Positions 1-12,027 are shown, counted from the stretch's first letter. The stretch: DNA of 64,000 nt from Lasiosphaeria ovina (GCA_033439765.1 JAULSN010000003.1:3720001-3784000), one strand, 5' to 3'. The notes: a model not told the origin generated them from the sequence alone. Translations and numbers: made by a program.

Positions 1-2
1 CT

Positions 3-137
3 CAAGATCAAACTGAACCCGAGTTTGCGACAGACTTGCGCGAACGGCGGGCAATGATGTATGGCGGGGTTGCGGGGCGCAAGGCTGCCAGTGAGATTGA
101 CTCCTCGCGCAATAAGGTGGCGGGTATGGCGGGGTGA
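3..137 (+). CDS. 3' end of an unidentified protein gene (partial)
   Basis: The third forward frame is open from the left edge to a TGA at 135-137. It reads as a charged, plausible C-terminus of about 44 residues containing LRERRAMMYGGVAGRK and ending KVAGMAG. The other two forward frames are stopped early, and the amino-acid mix is protein-like. The start lies outside the window. I do not recognise the family. It could be the last exon of a small protein or a relic, since it borders degraded repeat DNA. Confidence 0.4.
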   Translation, partial: QDQTEPEFATDLRERRAMMYGGVAGRKAASEIDSSRNKVAGMAG

Positions 138-253
138 TTGCTTGGGCTCGGCAGGACGAGATACAGTAAGCTCGCAAACGTTGGATTGGGCTGCGGTCAG
201 AGCATGAAACAGATCCCAGCTCCTGAACCTGAACACATATGAGAGCTTGCGAG

Positions 254-368
254 CTATACTACTCCACAAACAGAGAAAGCGGTGTTCTGGCCGCCGAATT
301 TGGCTGGCGCATGCTGCCATTTTTGGTGGCTTTAACACCAAGCGCACAAATCTCTTACAAGTACCGTC
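254..368 (+). repeat. Dispersed repeat, copy A (transition-mutated)
   Basis: This stretch matches 1718-1831 in the same orientation. Differences are mainly transitions (for example GG to AA and CCC to CTT near the right end, and CGGCGG to TGGTGG), the pattern expected of repeat-induced point mutation. It has no convincing coding frame. It lies just downstream of the hypothetical gene at 515-1538, and copy B lies upstream of that gene. Confidence 0.75.
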
Positions 369-514
369 GGTGTACCTGTATCATAGCAAAGGTGATCTAC
401 TCACAGATCACCCAGCTCTATACGCTCTGTCTATCTTGGCGATAATTCCTGTATTACTATTGGGGCTGCCGTTTTTGACTATAAGTTGGGTTATCAATAC
501 TGATTTCTGATTAG

Positions 515-1538
515 CTAGTCTGATCTCGGTAGCTGAGCCCAGACCTTCTCTGCATACAGCTGCAGGCTCTGAATGCTAAGTACAAAATCTCCCTCTTGTG
601 GGCCTGGATCGCGAAGAAAAAGAAGTCGAAATCCTAGTACTAATGCCCCCCTAGTAACATTGTACGATACTGGATTTGTTGTCTCATCGCGGGTGATGGT
701 GATTGACTGCCGTTTTACTGGGTTGAGAACACCATTCTGCGATCTAGCAGCAGCCCGACTCCGTGTGATCGCTCCTTGAGGACTCGAGATTTCTTCCTCC
801 CATTTCTCTAGCAAAATGTGGTGTTGCTGGTCGTCAAATTTCGCCAGAATGACAATCTTGACCTGGTGGTTTGATTCTTGAAACCACCACCGCATATCCT
901 TTTGAAGCTCGGGTAATATTTCGGAATATCCAGACTCAATGACTAGTGTTGGCCAATTACCTGCTCTTCCACGTTCCGGCCATGGACCACCTGTCGAATC
1001 GCCTTCTCCGCCATCTCCTGCAGGATGGCCTTGTTGCCGAAATGTTTCAGTCCCAATATCTTTCCAACTTTCCTCCGTACCATTCCGGGCAAGCTGGGCA
1101 TAATACCGCATATAAAGTCCCAGGTGAAGGGCCTCGTGTACAGCGGTTGTGATTGTAATGATCAAGATCTGGGAATTGGCATTGTAGCGGCGAAAACGGA
1201 ACTTTCGGTATCGTTTCTTTTGCCCATTCCTTCGCCCAATGTCTCGCTCACGTTCGATTTCGGTAAATTGATTAGGAGAGACATCTAAATAATTAGTATA
1301 TTATATAGAAATAAGAGGGTAATATCATACTTGTAACGGTAAGGAAATCCCCAGTAGTGGAATTAATGATATCGAAGAGATCTTGCGTATTGGTAAATCG
1401 TACGGTCGGGGGATCGCTATCTTTCGTCGACTTAACTGAAGTAAGTATAGTAGACGCCGACGGGACTGCCGATGAAGCCGATACCGACGAAGCAGACACC
1501 GACGGAGACGTCGTCGATCTCGATATGATTGCCGCCAT
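515..1538 (-). CDS. Conserved fungal hypothetical protein with GDGGEGDS motif
   Basis: There are two exons: 1538-1331 and 1284-515, with a 46-nt GT-AG intron at 1285-1330. The spliced protein is about 325 residues. The N-terminal ~75 residues are Ser/Thr-rich. The rest carries NVSPNQFTEIERERDIGRRN, a basic RKFRFRRY stretch, a Gly-Asp-rich GDGGEGDSTGGPWPERG segment, PTLVIESGYSE, and WWFQESNHQVKIVILAKFD. I recognise this layout as a multi-copy Pezizomycotina family of unknown function. The acidic residue before a beta-strand followed by E...K resembles a PD-(D/E)XK nuclease core; that is an inference only. The ATG at 1538 is chosen because the longer upstream frame begins only with GTG. The gene is intact but lies between two copies of a degraded repeat. 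Confidence 0.68.
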
Positions 1539-1640
1539 GGCGAAGCGTTGAAGTTTGAAGTTGGGATCTGTGAGATGCGTGGAGGAAGCCACTGGAGGGG
1601 TACGTGCTCATGAAAATGGCGGGGCCACACTAGTCGCGGG

Positions 1641-1831
1641 GATGATGGAATGGCCGCGCTAAACCAAATGAGGAGAGTTGGGGGAGGGCTCTTTCCCGGA
1701 ACGTGCAGCACCGTGTTCTATAATACTCCATAAACCGAGAAAGCGATGCTCTGGCGGCCGAATTTGGCTGGCGCATGCTGCCATTTTCGGCGGCTTTAAC
1801 ACCAAGCGCACAGGTCTCCCACAAGTACCGT
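1641..1831 (+). repeat. Dispersed repeat, copy B (longest copy)
   Basis: The left half matches copy C at 4734-4820 and the right half matches copy A at 254-368, so B spans the most complete unit seen. It is the least mutated version: where A shows AA or TT, B retains GG or CC. It has no clear open frame or terminal inverted repeats. A further 20-nt fragment of the same unit (AACAGAGAAAGCGGTGCT) occurs at 2001-2018. Confidence 0.78.
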
Positions 1832-2325
1832 ACGGGGTACTCCGTATCTGTGCCATCCAAGCAGCGCAGCCTTGGCGCATTGCAAGGGACCGTAAAAGCA
1901 GCCTAGCTCCCTGGCAGGATGTCGGGCATCTCCGTCTCCGTCACGGCTAACGATTAGGTCGGTTGGAAATAGCTCCAAGAGACAGAAAACCAACTCCTTG
2001 AACAGAGAAAGCGGTGCTTAGTTAGATTATTCTACATTTGCTCGATAATAGTACCTACAGCCAAAGAGGCACGCGGCGGAGTTATTCAATGGAGGAATCT
2101 GGGATCCAGGCATGCGCCACCCCGTTGGAGTACTTTGTAACCAAGCCAAACTGGTCGCCGCATGGCTCCTCAAGCTCAACAAAACCTCTTCCGTGCCATT
2201 GTTCTTATCGAGCTCTATGTCGTCCGAATTGCTCTCGAAAACATTCACGTACGTCATTTTCGGCCGCTTTTGGGAGCATTGGGGCAATTGTTATACAACT
2301 GCTATCCGGGATGCTGTCCGGAACC

Positions 2326-2761
2326 ATGGCCGTTCACCGTCGCCCAATAGCGGCGAATGGCGTCTTCAACCACTATGCAGACTTCCTCAGTAGTATTGCT
2401 ACTCAAGAGACACATAATCGAGAGCTAGCCAAGCGACGGCCGGCGCCGCTATCGGCCGAGGAGCATACGGCACCCCGAACGACCCTGGAGGGCGTCAGTT
2501 TCATTAGGCGGAAGTACGTACCAAGAACCGAGATCAATATTGGTGGTATCTTGAAGAAATAGCAGCGGTCCGTAATACTTTGCTACATCTCCTTCAAGCC
2601 TTTTCTACCCAATAAGCTAACCTTTTCGAAATAGATACTACACCGAGATAATGGTTGGAGACTGGAGAGACCTAATTAAGAGCCTACCTCGCGTAACGAT
2701 TCAAGACTTCCTCCGTTGGGTTTGCGAAAACCATAAGATCAAATCCTGGAGTATATCATAG
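2326..2761 (+). pseudogene. Relic resembling N-terminus of a DUF3435 (captain-like) tyrosine recombinase
   Basis: From an ATG at 2326 the frame reads through TTLEGVSFIRRKYVPRTEIN and GGILKK, then a TAG at 2560-2562. After the TAG come CAG CG, a GTCCGT donor, a typical intron with a GCTAAC branch point, and an acceptor at 2634. The next exon reads RYYTEIMVGDWRDLIKS and VTIQDFLRWVCENHKIKSW before a second stop at 2759-2761. The layout (a FIxRKYVPRTExNI start, then a Trp-containing loop, then a DFLxW helix) matches what I know of the N-terminus of fungal DUF3435 proteins, which include the tyrosine recombinases of Starship elements. The TAG sits where a Trp (TGG) is expected, as a RIP-type transition would produce. 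The catalytic C-terminal part is absent. The family call is from memory and needs a search. Confidence 0.5.
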
Positions 2762-2913
2762 TAATATATCCGCTAACTTCAGCTGCTTTATACCTAAATA
2801 ACCGGAACGAAAGGTAGGGGTGGTTGTGTGGTTGTATTCTGCTCTCTTCTCTATGTAAAAGGATCAGGAGCTACGGGGACAGGATGCGGGCGCGTTTGGC
2901 GATGCTTTGTGGT

Positions 2914-3018
2914 CACGTGTTTGGGCACGTGTTGCTCGTGCGCGCGGGGTCACGTGAAGCGCGTGTGTGCCCCGCGCCTGATGGTTCCCCACTTGTTTTC
3001 CCTGTCGACCAATCACAG
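2914..3018 (+). promoter_or_regulatory. Three CACGTG boxes plus a CCAAT box upstream of the 3124 gene
   Basis: Perfect CACGTG palindromes lie at 2914-2919, 2926-2931 and 2951-2956. The first and third are in a GTCACGTG context, as bound by bHLH factors of the Cbf1/Pho4 type. CCAAT (in GACCAATCACAG) follows near 3009-3013, about 110 nt before the putative ATG at 3124. Spacing and clustering suggest a real promoter; the factor involved is inferred. Confidence 0.45.
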
Positions 3019-3123
3019 CCCTGCAGCCGCATGAGCCTGATTGATCGGTAATTCCTACAAAGAGGTTTATCAAGTACGAGATGCTTTAATTCAATTCCCT
3101 TCTGTCCTTTAAAGACCTTTACT

Positions 3124-3624
3124 ATGGCTGGTCCACTCCACATCCTTTCCTTTTCTCCAGCACGTTTCCTTCCAAACATGTCTCGACAACCCACCTTTTC
3201 GAACATCATCCACTTACGTGATTTTTTGATGCCATTACAGATGACCCCATTCGTGAAAACGCCTCGAATTACATCGAGATCCATACAGACATCAACGTCT
3301 TTCAAGAGGACAACTTCTACAGCTCCAATATCATCGTCGAGCCGATCCGCACACGCATCCACGCTTATCTGACGCGGGATCAGCGGCAGCTATATGCTCC
3401 TAATACTTTCTTCTATGCCGACTGGCGCTTCTCTACTGCCCAATCTGCAGGCGGGACTTTGGAAATCAGCATCCAGGCATTGAGCTTGATGAGGCATGTC
3501 CGTCCATACACCCTGCCCGACTCTACCCAACTTGTCTAGGCACCCAGGCGACGTGGCCGACTTCGATGACTACCGCCGTCACTTGCCAGAACAATGGTAC
3601 AACAGCGCAACGGACAAGGTTTAG
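3124..3624 (+). CDS. Small conserved fungal hypothetical protein
   Basis: The proposed exons are 3124-3130, 3241-3493 and 3540-3624, giving 114 residues beginning MADDPIREN. The middle exon is the firm part: it reads NVFQEDNFYSSNIIVEPI, RIHAYLTRDQRQLYAPNTFF and TLEISIQALSLM, with strong coding character. The 46-nt second intron (3494-3539) starts with GC in the context AG|GCATGT, a GC-AG intron. Splicing restores MRHPGDVADFDDYRRHLPEQW, whereas reading through reaches a stop at once. The 7-nt first exon is an inference based on phase and the acceptor at 3240. The family looks like the small OB-fold-like hypothetical proteins of Sordariomycetes, but I cannot name it. It may be truncated at the C-terminus. 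Confidence 0.5.
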
Positions 3625-3664
3625 AAACGACACTATGTATCCGTAATGGACTGCTCAATCCGTC

Positions 3665-3907
3665 TCAAACAGCTGACGTCCAGTTGGTGTACCTCTGATT
3701 CGATCCAACAGAGTTGCCCAGCATATCGATGGATTGCTGGTTTAGACGGACCTCCGCCGTTTGCTGCTCCAGATTCATATTCGTCTGGTGAACCAGTCTC
3801 GCATCCGTGGCCGCAGTGCTGCCGCCTCCGCCTCCGCCTCCGTTCACTCCAGCGCTAGAACCAAAGAAGAGACTGCAGCACAGCTTGAAGAGGAGACTGA
3901 TGCACAT
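3665..3907 (-). CDS. Doubtful 80-residue ORF with hydrophobic start and Gly tract
   Basis: From ATG at 3907 the frame begins MCISLLFKLCCSLFFGSSAG, a possible signal peptide, followed by a Gly-rich run and then a Gln/Asn-containing segment (NMNLEQQTAEVRLNQQS). It ends at 3665. The amphipathic C-terminal part looks coding, but there is no recognised family and no intron evidence. It sits in the degraded accessory region and may be a fragment of a larger lost gene. Confidence 0.22.
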   Translation of the reverse strand: MCISLLFKLCCSLFFGSSAGVNGGGGGGGSTAATDARLVHQTNMNLEQQTAEVRLNQQSIDMLGNSVGSNQRYTNWTSAV

Positions 3908-4733
3908 ATTGGTGGGTCGTGCAAAGTCGAAATATGCTTGTGGGAGGGCGAGCTTCGATAATGGCGGTGCGGCATATCAGCTTAAGGCACCAGAGACACC
4001 GAGCCTAGAACACCTACTTGTTAAGAATCTTGACAGTCGCAGAACGAGACCGTAGAGCCTAGAGATTTGTAGATCGCAGAGTGGGCCGTCGAGAGTACGT
4101 GGAGGCCTATAGTGGAACGTATTGGTTGAGACCCTCCCAATATATGTGAAAATGGACTTCCATTTAGGTGTGCGCCACAAAGGCAGAAACGAAGAAAACT
4201 TGAATCTCCGGTAGCTGGGCTTGGCCTGGCGCAACCGAGGTTTCCAACTGATGATAGGCTACACCATCGCGCCCAATATTCCTTTTTGCCAGCTGGCTGT
4301 GAGAGGAGGCTTGCTTCGTCTTGGAAATCGGCTCAAATTGGGATGGCGGTCAAGAAAGAAGCTCAATCCGGATCTATTAGAATCCAGCCTGATAGATACA
4401 AGGGCTCAGCTGCAAATAACATACCGTATCCCACCAATAGTCTCAGTTAAGTTTCGCCTCTTCCAATAGCGCAACCAGGCCACAGTCAGCCTCATTCTGT
4501 CCACGGGCCATCTTTAAGATTCGTGACTATGGCTAGGTAATTGGTGTACGCCACGCCGGGTCGTGATGTGCTACCCAAGACCTGAAGGGCGAAACGAGGC
4601 GGCTACAATATACCCAAAATCAACGCAAGGGAGGGGCGAAGTGCAAGTGTTACCATATCCCACCCCCCACCCCGTGTTTTGGTCGGCTGTCCTCGTCCCC
4701 TGCGAAAAAGGAAATACTGTGTAGGGTCGTGGG

Positions 4734-4820
4734 ATCAATGGAAGGGCCGCGCTCAACCAAATGAGGAGAGGTGGGGGAGGGCGCCTTTCCCGGAGCGTGC
4801 AGCACCGTGTTCTCGAATAC
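4734..4820 (+). repeat. Dispersed repeat, copy C
   Basis: This copy matches the left half of copy B (1641-1725) in the same orientation. It shares the AACCAAATGAGGAGAG core, a purine-rich tract and CGTGCAGCACCGTGTTCT. It diverges after the shared end. The rest of 3908-5336 shows no convincing gene on either strand. Confidence 0.72.
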
Positions 4821-5270
4821 GAAGAGATATAATGTTCAATGTTGGTGTAAGAGCGCTTCGTCTTAATGATATCGCGAAGGTACCCGTAATTTTGAAGCAA
4901 CATGCCAAGCGTATTCGATACTTCACCTCCCCACGGCGATAACGATCACTCCGGCTGAGCTTATCTCAGGACAAATACGTCTTCTACCAGAATAGCAACG
5001 AATAGAATAATAACACGCTCAGCTCAGTATCTAGACGGAATACTTACTCTCCCAAGAACATCTGAATATAATGTTCTCGATATGCCCAGAGCATAAAGCT
5101 GTTGGATAATCAGGCAGTCAGCGATGCAGAACTACCCCGCTCCACCCCTACCTGCATCCGGCCCGCAGCGTATTTCGTACCTACGGTAAGGCAGATCGTC
5201 CGTCACCTGCTCCGCGGCATCCTTTACCCCGACCGGGCTAGTCGCGTCGACGTCAAACCACCCCTCTTGC

Positions 5271-5278
5271 TATTTAAA
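5271..5278 (+). promoter_or_regulatory. TATA-like box of the HIT gene
   Basis: TATTTAAA lies 66 nt upstream of the ATG at 5337, a plausible core-promoter position. Assigned from sequence alone. Confidence 0.3.
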
Positions 5279-5336
5279 CGACGACTATCCAGCTTCGCGA
5301 TTGAAACCCCAACAGCAACTTTGAGAATACTACTCA

Positions 5337-6087
5337 ATGGCTAGCAAAATGGCGTCCTGCATCTTTTGCAAGATCATTAAGGGCAAGCTCTCCCGCTTCT
5401 CGCTGCGACAGCTTACAGGGAGCTAACCCAAGCTAGGAGACATCCCCTGCTTCAAGCTGTTCGAGAGCGACAAGACGCTAGCGTTCCTCGACATTAATCC
5501 TCTGAGCCGCGGCCACGCAGTACGTGACGATGCTAGGTTGGGTCTACGCCACTAGTGGGCTTAATGATATATAGCAATGACGCCCGCTAACCGACCAAAC
5601 CAGCTCGTTATCCCCAAGTTCCACGGCGAGAAGCTCACCGACATCCCCGATGAGGACCTGACGGAGCTTCTGGTATGCGCGCGCGAGCGAACAGCCCAAC
5701 AACACCCCTGCCACCCACCTCCTACTATCTCTGTCCTTGCATGCTGTCAAAGACGCAAAACCACTGACCATAAGCTTTAAAATACACAGCCAGTCGCAAA
5801 GAAGCTCGCGCTCGCCACGGGCGCAGCCGAGTACAACATCCTGCAGAACAACGGGGCCGGGGCCCATCAGGTGGTCGAGCACGTCCACTTCCACATGGTA
5901 TGGCTTGCCTCGATGCACACAAAACAACATACGGAACCTCCCCAAAAAAGCTAACGAGCACAAACCTCCCCTAACCTAGATCCCGAAGCCCAACGCCCAA
6001 GAGGGGCTCGGCATTAGCTGGCCGCAGCAGCCGACAGACATGGACAAGCTGAAGGCACTCTCCGAAGAGATCAAGTCGAAGATGTGA
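5337..6087 (+). CDS. hnt1: HIT-family nucleotide hydrolase (HINT/Hnt1-like)
   Basis: Exons are 5337-5382, 5437-5519, 5604-5672, 5790-5897 and 5980-6087, giving 137 residues, the usual size of an Hnt1/HINT adenosine phosphoramidase. The start MASKMASCIFCKIIKG is typical. The core reads FKLFESDKTLAFLDINPLS, VIPKFHGEKL and the catalytic HVHFHMIPKPN (His-x-His-x-His). Such enzymes hydrolyse AMP-lysine and other nucleoside phosphoramidates in the cytosol or nucleus. The first intron (5383-5436) begins GCAAGC and ends AG: only this GC-AG splice restores KGDIPCFKL. The other introns are ordinary GT-AG. It is convergent with the CRAL-TRIO gene, with 262 nt between the stop codons. Confidence 0.93.
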
Positions 6088-6349
6088 AGTGTTTTTCGTC
6101 TGATATTTTGGGGTGTACATTTACTATATTTTCCCCCAAAGACGTACAACATGAGATAATGAGACAAAAAAAATTAACCTTGATATTATTAGATTAAGTC
6201 CTCCGTGCAGCTGCCCCGCCCCCTTTTTTACAGTTTTCTACCATCCTCAGCCAAGTCTTCATCCTAACAAGTCCTACCCGTACGAAGAGAGAAAACAAAA
6301 CAAAAAAAAAACCCCTCGTATATCTAGGTAGTTATACACTATACATGCT

Positions 6350-8455
<2,106 letters not shown>

Positions 8456-8760
8456 AGGAATACCAGGTTCAGGTATCGCCGCCGAAAGTCTCGAATCAGA
8501 TTAAAGCAGCAACCCAACACACCTGCTTCCCACTCGCTGCTGGTGCTGTGGTATGGATGGTGCGCTGTGTCGGGGCAATGGCCCAACCCTCAGCAGTTCA
8601 GGGGGCTCAGACAGATGCACCAATGACAGGGCCAGCTATGCCGGGCAAGCCGTGTCAGCTTTGAGGCGCAAAAGATTTCCAGGAAGCGCGGCGGGCGGAG
8701 ACGGGACATGGAAGCAACCGCCAACGGCGGGATCCCCATCCCCGTAGCCCATGGCGCGGC

Positions 8761-8800
8761 ACAGCACAGCACAGCACAGCACAGCACAGCACAGCACAGC
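8761..8800 (+). repeat. (ACAGC)n microsatellite
   Basis: Eight uninterrupted ACAGC units upstream of the CRAL-TRIO gene and 0.9 kb before dam1. No coding frame runs through it with support. Confidence 0.95.
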
Positions 8801-9707
8801 ACGCACGGCACTGCGCAGTCTGCGCTCGAGTCATTACGCGTGTTTCACATACATAGTTACAGTCGGCGTGCCAACGGCCGCACAACGGGGCGGTCTCAGA
8901 TAATCGGAGCTGGCTGGCTTTTTGCTTAAAGACTTGACGGCGGAGCGTGGTGAAGGCAGGCGAGAACTTGAGCTATCCGCAGGTTGGATGGAAACTGCAA
9001 CCGAAGAATTTGGCTTGGGTTGAGCGCTCAATCCGAAGTGGGGGACGAACGGCCAGAGCGGGAACACGAGAGCTCGGGCGAAGCAGACGCAAAGGAACAG
9101 CCCGCCGCGTTTGTGCCAAGCGCAAAGCGCCAAGTCCAACCGGCTCTCCGGAGCTTCAAAATTCTGCTGTGATGTTGCCCCGAGTCATGGCCCCGAGTGA
9201 GACTGATACCTAATAAGTAAAGCGGGCAACGTCCAACCAACTCAGAGGGCTTTACTCTTCTTACCAGCTGTCGGTTTTATAACCCGATGCCCAGGGAGAA
9301 AGGAACATGTAACATCAATAATGGATTCGACTGTCCGACCTGACTGAAGTGCGAGGCGATGCCCAACACGAGCGAGGCAGCGAGAGTCGGGACCATCGGG
9401 ACGGTCGGGTAGCGGGGTCCGTCAAAGACGCGACGGGAAAGAGAGCCCGTCAACTCCCCGCTAAAAGAGGGTTGCTTTCCATGCCTTACTTACCTAAGCG
9501 ACCATGCGCCGTGACAACCTTAGGTGCGGGGCAGTCGCGTGCGTTCCAGCACGCAGCTTCGCTTCAGTGGACGCGTTCGACCGCCATGGATACTCCACCT
9601 ACCAAGGTACCTTAACCTTAGATATCGTCACATCAAGCGACAGGTTCTAGCCAAGACCAACATAACACGTCGTCGAGACCCATCCGGCACGACAGCCGCC
9701 GATAGCG
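8801..9707. other. Intergenic, no gene seen
   Basis: The interval between the microsatellite and dam1 has short frames only, none with family character. It probably holds the divergent promoters of the CRAL-TRIO gene and dam1. Confidence 0.5.
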
Positions 9708-10569
9708 ATGGCCGGGGAGGAACGAGACTCGAGCGCCAAGCGTGCGCGGTCGACGTCGCGCACACGCAACTCGCGGCCGACAACCCCGCTGCGGCCGTCG
9801 TCGCGATCGTCGTTCCGGGAGTCGGCGCGGGAGAGCGTGTCGGGCGAGGCGCCGTTCCCCCTGAACACGTTCGAGCCGGCGTTCGCGGAGCTGTCGGACG
9901 CCATGGCGGACCTCGAGGCGAACATGATGCACTTCCAGCTCATGCACGAGAGTCTGGCGCGCTTCAGCGAGAGCTTCGCCAGCTTCCTGTACGGCCTGAA
10001 CATGAATGCCTTCTGTGTCGACTTTCCCGAGGTGGGTGTGCTTGTGTGTCTGTCTCGACGGGACAAAAAAAAGCGCTAATGTGTGATGCGATCGCTCAGG
10101 CTCCGCTACTCGAGTCTTTTCGGAGAATGAAGCAATTGGAAGAACAGGGTGGTGTGTACTCTACGATCCTTTTCGCCCCGGAATCTTGAAAACACGGCAT
10201 GGAACTAATTGCGATATTGCGCGTTCGAATCAGGGGCCACCCCGCGGTTCCCAGAGAAAGCTTCCGGCGGAGAATTCGACGCCGAGACTACATTCATGTG
10301 CGCAAAACAGACTCTCAGATTGACTCAGAGTTTGCGATTATATCAGCTAACCAGCATCCTTTAGGACAACGGATACGTCGTTTGTTGAGAACCCTCCGAC
10401 TTCGTCTAAGCCAAACCCCAAGTTCCAGACGCCAACATCCAGCAATCGGCAGTCGCGCGTCCCGGCGCCGTCTACAAGGGGAGCAGCGAGAGGGGGGCGT
10501 AGCGGCGGCGGCACTCGAGGAGGGCGGCTTAGTGGGCTCGCAAGACCTCGGGGCCGTGGGGTGAGGTGA
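9708..10569 (+). CDS. dam1: DASH/Dam1 complex subunit Dam1
   Basis: Exons are 9708-10031, 10100-10148, 10234-10297 and 10365-10569, giving 213 residues. The Dam1 core is plain: FAELSDAMADLEANMMHF, QLMHESLARFSESFASFLYG and LNMNAFCVDFPE. Dam1 is the microtubule-binding subunit of the fungal DASH ring that couples kinetochores to spindle microtubules. Later exons were placed by phase: they restore ATPRFPEKASGGEFDAETTF joined to MTTDTSFVENPPTSSKPNPK, followed by a basic Arg/Gly-rich tail. The N-terminal ~45 residues are Ser/Arg-rich and likely phosphorylated (Aurora/Ipl1 sites are typical in this protein). The start is the first ATG in a Ser/Arg-rich leader. Confidence 0.92.
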
Positions 10570-10855
10570 AGCTCGGTCTGTAATTGTCGTAGATTGTTGA
10601 TACCGTTGTGGTACTTAAGCCGCCCGGAAGCCGGGAGGAGGCCCGGCTTTGAGCTGTTTGTAGTGTTGGCGGTCCGGTAAAGGAGTCCAGAGCACAGTTG
10701 AGCTGTAGAATATTCAGAGGTAGGCGAGGAGGCAGGCAAACCGGGTGACCCGTCCTCAGGCGAAAAGGGGTTATCCGTGCTTGATTGCAGGCTGGGAACC
10801 CACTCGAGCGAAAGCCAATATGGGCAACGGGATCCTCCGAGGCAGGCTGTGAAGG

Positions 10856-11291
10856 TCAAGCATCATCGGCGGCAGCCTTGTCTAAGTAGGACCGGACCTG
10901 CTTCAGGCATTCCTCCTCACCAGCATTGACCCAAGACGCGACCAGGGCAATGGTTTTGTTTCGAGACTTGAGCCCCTGGGTGATCTGGAGGTCCGACTTG
11001 GGAACATTCAGAGCCTGAGCATGATGTATGACAGTATGAGAACCATGTACTATAGAAACACTCTGTCCATAGGAGACCTACCTCACTGAGAACTTTGACC
11101 ACGGCCTTGTTCGCCTCCCCTTCGCGGGCCTGCGCGGCGACGCAGATGTCGACGGCATCGTCGCCTACCGCCGTGACACCCTCGCGGTTCTTGCTGGCTC
11201 CCGGTTTGACGTTGCACTGGATGTAGACAGTGGCCCGTGGCGACTTTTTGGTTCCCGAAACGAACCAGATGGCCGCTCGTGGCGACGCCAT
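10856..11291 (-). CDS. YggU/DUF167 family protein
   Basis: Exons are 11291-11082 and 11014-10856 with a 67-nt intron, giving 122 residues. The sequence carries the DUF167 hallmarks: [40 protein letters not shown] and then [18 protein letters not shown]. This family (bacterial YggU, human C15orf40) is small and of unknown biochemical role. It has a mixed alpha/beta fold and a conserved basic KS/RNK patch that may bind nucleic acid. The splice is required: reading through gives a Cys/Ser-rich nonsense tail. The last residues are DKAAADDA. It is convergent with dam1, with 286 nt between the stops. Confidence 0.88.
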
Positions 11292-12027
11292 CGTCGGGTC
11301 GGGAGTGGTTACCGAGAAGCTGGTCTGGGACGTGGGGCTTTGAAATAAGATGCTGATGCGGATGTTGAGGGCACTCTTTCCGGACTATTGCACGCCGTGA
11401 TTGGGCATTGGTTGGCTTGGCTTCAAGGTTTGTAATGCGCCGCTACGGGCCCATTGAGATGACATGATCGTCCCATGATACAGGAATTTACTGACACAAT
11501 CCCGGATCGGAAGGAGCTACAATCCAATCCCTGAATGTTTGTTAGCGGGGTGACTTCCCTATTCCAGAATTCTAGAGGCTTGTCTCGTCTCTAAAAGTTA
11601 AGTTTACTGTTTGAAGTCCAAACTGATATTCAAGCAATTTATTGGAATTAGATTGCAACATCAAGATAAGGTAGACATTCTGCAATGTATCAAGGGCATG
11701 GATATTGCGTGTCCAAATCGACTTCAGGGGAAATGCGGGACGGTTGGGAGTGAGTGAGTGACAGGGGCTTGACGCACCAACCCCCCACCAAGCTAGTGAT
11801 GTCATGAGGGACGGAATATCCCTAATTTGGAGAGGAATGGCTCGGGGTCAACAATCTGCACTCGTGAAACTTATTAGCTACCGCAGGTAATTGGCCTCCA
11901 TATCCAAGCCCGGACATCAACAATCCACCAATTGCCATTTCAGTCGCTATCGCCTTCCAAGACTGTCGCCGGACATAGATTCCCTGCGATATACAGACCA
12001 CAACTCAACCTTTCTCACTCACACGCA
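11292..12027. other. Intergenic between divergent YggU and peroxiredoxin genes
   Basis: A 77-codon minus frame at 11572-11805 is present but has no coding character. The interval otherwise looks like the shared promoter region of two divergent genes. Confidence 0.5.

Noticed and set aside
2038..2325. 5' part of a 174-codon plus frame
   Set aside because: Upstream of the ATG at 2326 the composition is not protein-like; only the part from 2326 resembles a known family.
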